This document shows positions 63,267-64,000 of a stretch of 64,000 nucleotides of DNA, piece by piece. The stretch lies in assembly GCA_945873065.1 (NCBI GenBank), contig CAMCBN010000004.1, positions 43,835-107,834 of the forward strand, in the 5' to 3' direction. The stretch is from an uncultured Candidatus Saccharibacteria bacterium. GTDB lineage: Bacteria > Patescibacteriota > Saccharimonadia > Saccharimonadales > Saccharimonadaceae. The first letter of the stretch is position 1, and every line of letters starts with the position of its first letter. A model generated the notes under the pieces. That model was not told where the DNA came from, made no database searches, and saw only the letters and a list, made by a program, of their open reading frames with translations. A program made the position numbers and the translations under genes.

Positions 63267-63803
63267 ATGGCAGGATCGACTTGGTTACCGCGCGAACAAT
63301 GGCTCAAAACATTAGAGTCCCAACCAGCATCGGCTAATATCTTGCTCGAAAATTCACGCCACGAGCTTCTCATCATTAATCAAACCTATAGGAATATCTG
63401 GAGCGTCCCTGGTGGAGTGATTGATACTGGCGAGACACCGCTTGAGGCAGCTATCCGTGAAGTCAAAGAAGAAGTTGGCATCATCGTAAAGCCCGAAGAA
63501 CTTCATTTCACCACCGCCTCACTCCGACATCGTAACGCCGAGCAGTTTACATATCAATTCACTTTTCGTACCAAAATCGACGATGAGCAACTAGCAAACC
63601 TCACACTTCAATCGTCAGAAATAAAATCACACCGTTTTGTCAGCAAAAACGACATCAAAAACACCCCCACTAAGACCTCCTTCACCGCCAATATATTGCA
63701 CTGGGCAAACGATCACCCCAATGGTTATATGGATGTCGCTATCACCAAAGATAACACTGGAGCAGAGCACGAAACTATCACACGGTTAATCCCGTTTTTG
63801 TAA
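63267..63803 (+). CDS. NUDIX hydrolase
   Basis: A 178-aa pyrophosphohydrolase. The NUDIX box is complete: GGVIDTGETPLEAAIREVKE followed by EVGI (GX5EX7REUXEEXGU). The substrate cannot be told; nucleotide sanitation is the common role. The ORF track starts 12 codons earlier, over a TGGTATAAT -10. The ATG of MAGSTWL is preceded by AGGAGTTACC, so this gene keeps a ribosome binding site. tRNA-Leu follows. Confidence 0.92.
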   Translation: MAGSTWLPREQWLKTLESQPASANILLENSRHELLIINQTYRNIWSVPGGVIDTGETPLEAAIREVKEEVGIIVKPEELHFTTASLRHRNAEQFTYQFTFRTKIDDEQLANLTLQSSEIKSHRFVSKNDIKNTPTKTSFTANILHWANDHPNGYMDVAITKDNTGAEHETITRLIPFL

Positions 63804-63867
63804 TCATCTCCTTTACCAAAGTAAACGATACACTTTATCGCGCAAATGTAGTATACTAAAGAGTACG

Positions 63868-63953
63868 CGCGAGTGGCGGAATTGGTAGACGCGAGGGACT
63901 TAAAATCCCTTGACCAAAAGTCGTGCGGGTTCGATTCCCGCCTTGCGCACCAG
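63868..63953 (+). tRNA. tRNA-Leu (anticodon TAA)
   Basis: An 86-nt class II tRNA: acceptor GCGCGAG/CTTGCGC, anticodon stem AGGGA/TCCCT with loop CTTAAAA (anticodon TAA, reads UUA), a long variable arm, T arm GCGGG/CCCGC with TTCGATT, and encoded ACCA. A TATACT -10 stands about 10 nt upstream. Confidence 0.96.
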
Positions 63954-63974
63954 AATACGGATTTTTTCGGAATC

Positions 63975-63997
63975 GTCGCCTGAATCGGCGACTTTTT
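63975..63997 (+). terminator. Terminator after tRNA-Leu
   Basis: GTCGCC / GGCGAC stem with a 6-nt loop, followed by TTTTT, 21 nt past the tRNA 3' end. Confidence 0.8.
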
Positions 63998-64000
63998 CAT

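Noticed and set aside
63725-64000. Minus-strand 91-aa ORF containing RRESNPHDFWSRDFKSLA
   Set aside because: It is the classic false ORF antisense to tRNA-Leu and its flanks; the tRNA explains the sequence.

Overview
The window reads as a chromosomal segment of an ultra-small-genome bacterium of the Candidate Phyla Radiation (Patescibacteria), most likely Candidatus Saccharibacteria (TM7). Reasons: the S10/spc ribosomal protein block has no rpmD (uL30) between rpsE and rplO, an absence known for CPR bacteria; genes are tightly packed with 1-20 nt overlaps; many proteins have no recognisable family; the envelope set is Gram-positive-like (LCP protein, UppP, UppS, lipoproteins, an LPxTG protein); and TGA is used as an ordinary stop, which argues against Gracilibacteria or Absconditabacteria. 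The phylum assignment is inference.

Layout. 1-2.8 kb (minus strand): uppS (5' end only), frr, an overlapping hypothetical pair, tsf, rpsB. 3-5.7 kb: two hypothetical proteins divergent from a low-affinity iron permease-like membrane protein. 5.8-8.9 kb (plus): an arginine attenuator with an Arg-rich leader peptide, argG, argH, then rpmE (bL31). 9.1-20.1 kb (minus): a lipoprotein with a broken signal peptide, a 1055-aa orphan coupled to an M16 protease, secA, hpf, pyrD-serS. 20.1-24.9 kb: a decayed gene, an ABC transporter of the MacB/Lol type, uppP, folA and a small hypothetical. 25-31.6 kb (minus): DUF2207 protein, PspC-PadR module, hypothetical proteins, a decayed DUF2207 paralogue and an LPxTG surface protein. 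32-33.9 kb: prfA and a HExxH membrane protein. 34.1-44.4 kb (minus): rplC to rplO, interrupted after rpsH by an inserted hypothetical gene and a 47-aa membrane peptide. 44.6-53.5 kb: lipoprotein, prmC, HtrA protease, membrane protein, LCP protein, lepB, parAB, rplU, deoxyribosyltransferase-like protein. 53.6-64 kb: CAP-domain protein, GNAT, pta, ligA, membrane protein, lemA/htpX, tRNA-Cys, a large surface protein, a NUDIX hydrolase and tRNA-Leu.

Genes that work together. rpsB, tsf, frr, the ribosomal block, prfA with its methylase prmC, serS and hpf serve translation and its shutdown. secA, lepB, HtrA, HtpX/LemA and the LCP protein serve export and envelope quality. uppS and uppP serve the undecaprenyl carrier. 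argGH would convert citrulline to arginine and appears to be controlled by ribosome stalling on Arg codons.

Regulatory theme. At least fifteen genes have an extended -10 element (TGnTAnnnT or close) ending only 6-9 nt before the start codon. This implies leaderless mRNAs, and it moves several starts downstream of the longest ORF. Operon-internal genes instead carry normal AGGAG ribosome binding sites. No rRNA, CRISPR array, insertion sequence or prophage was seen.
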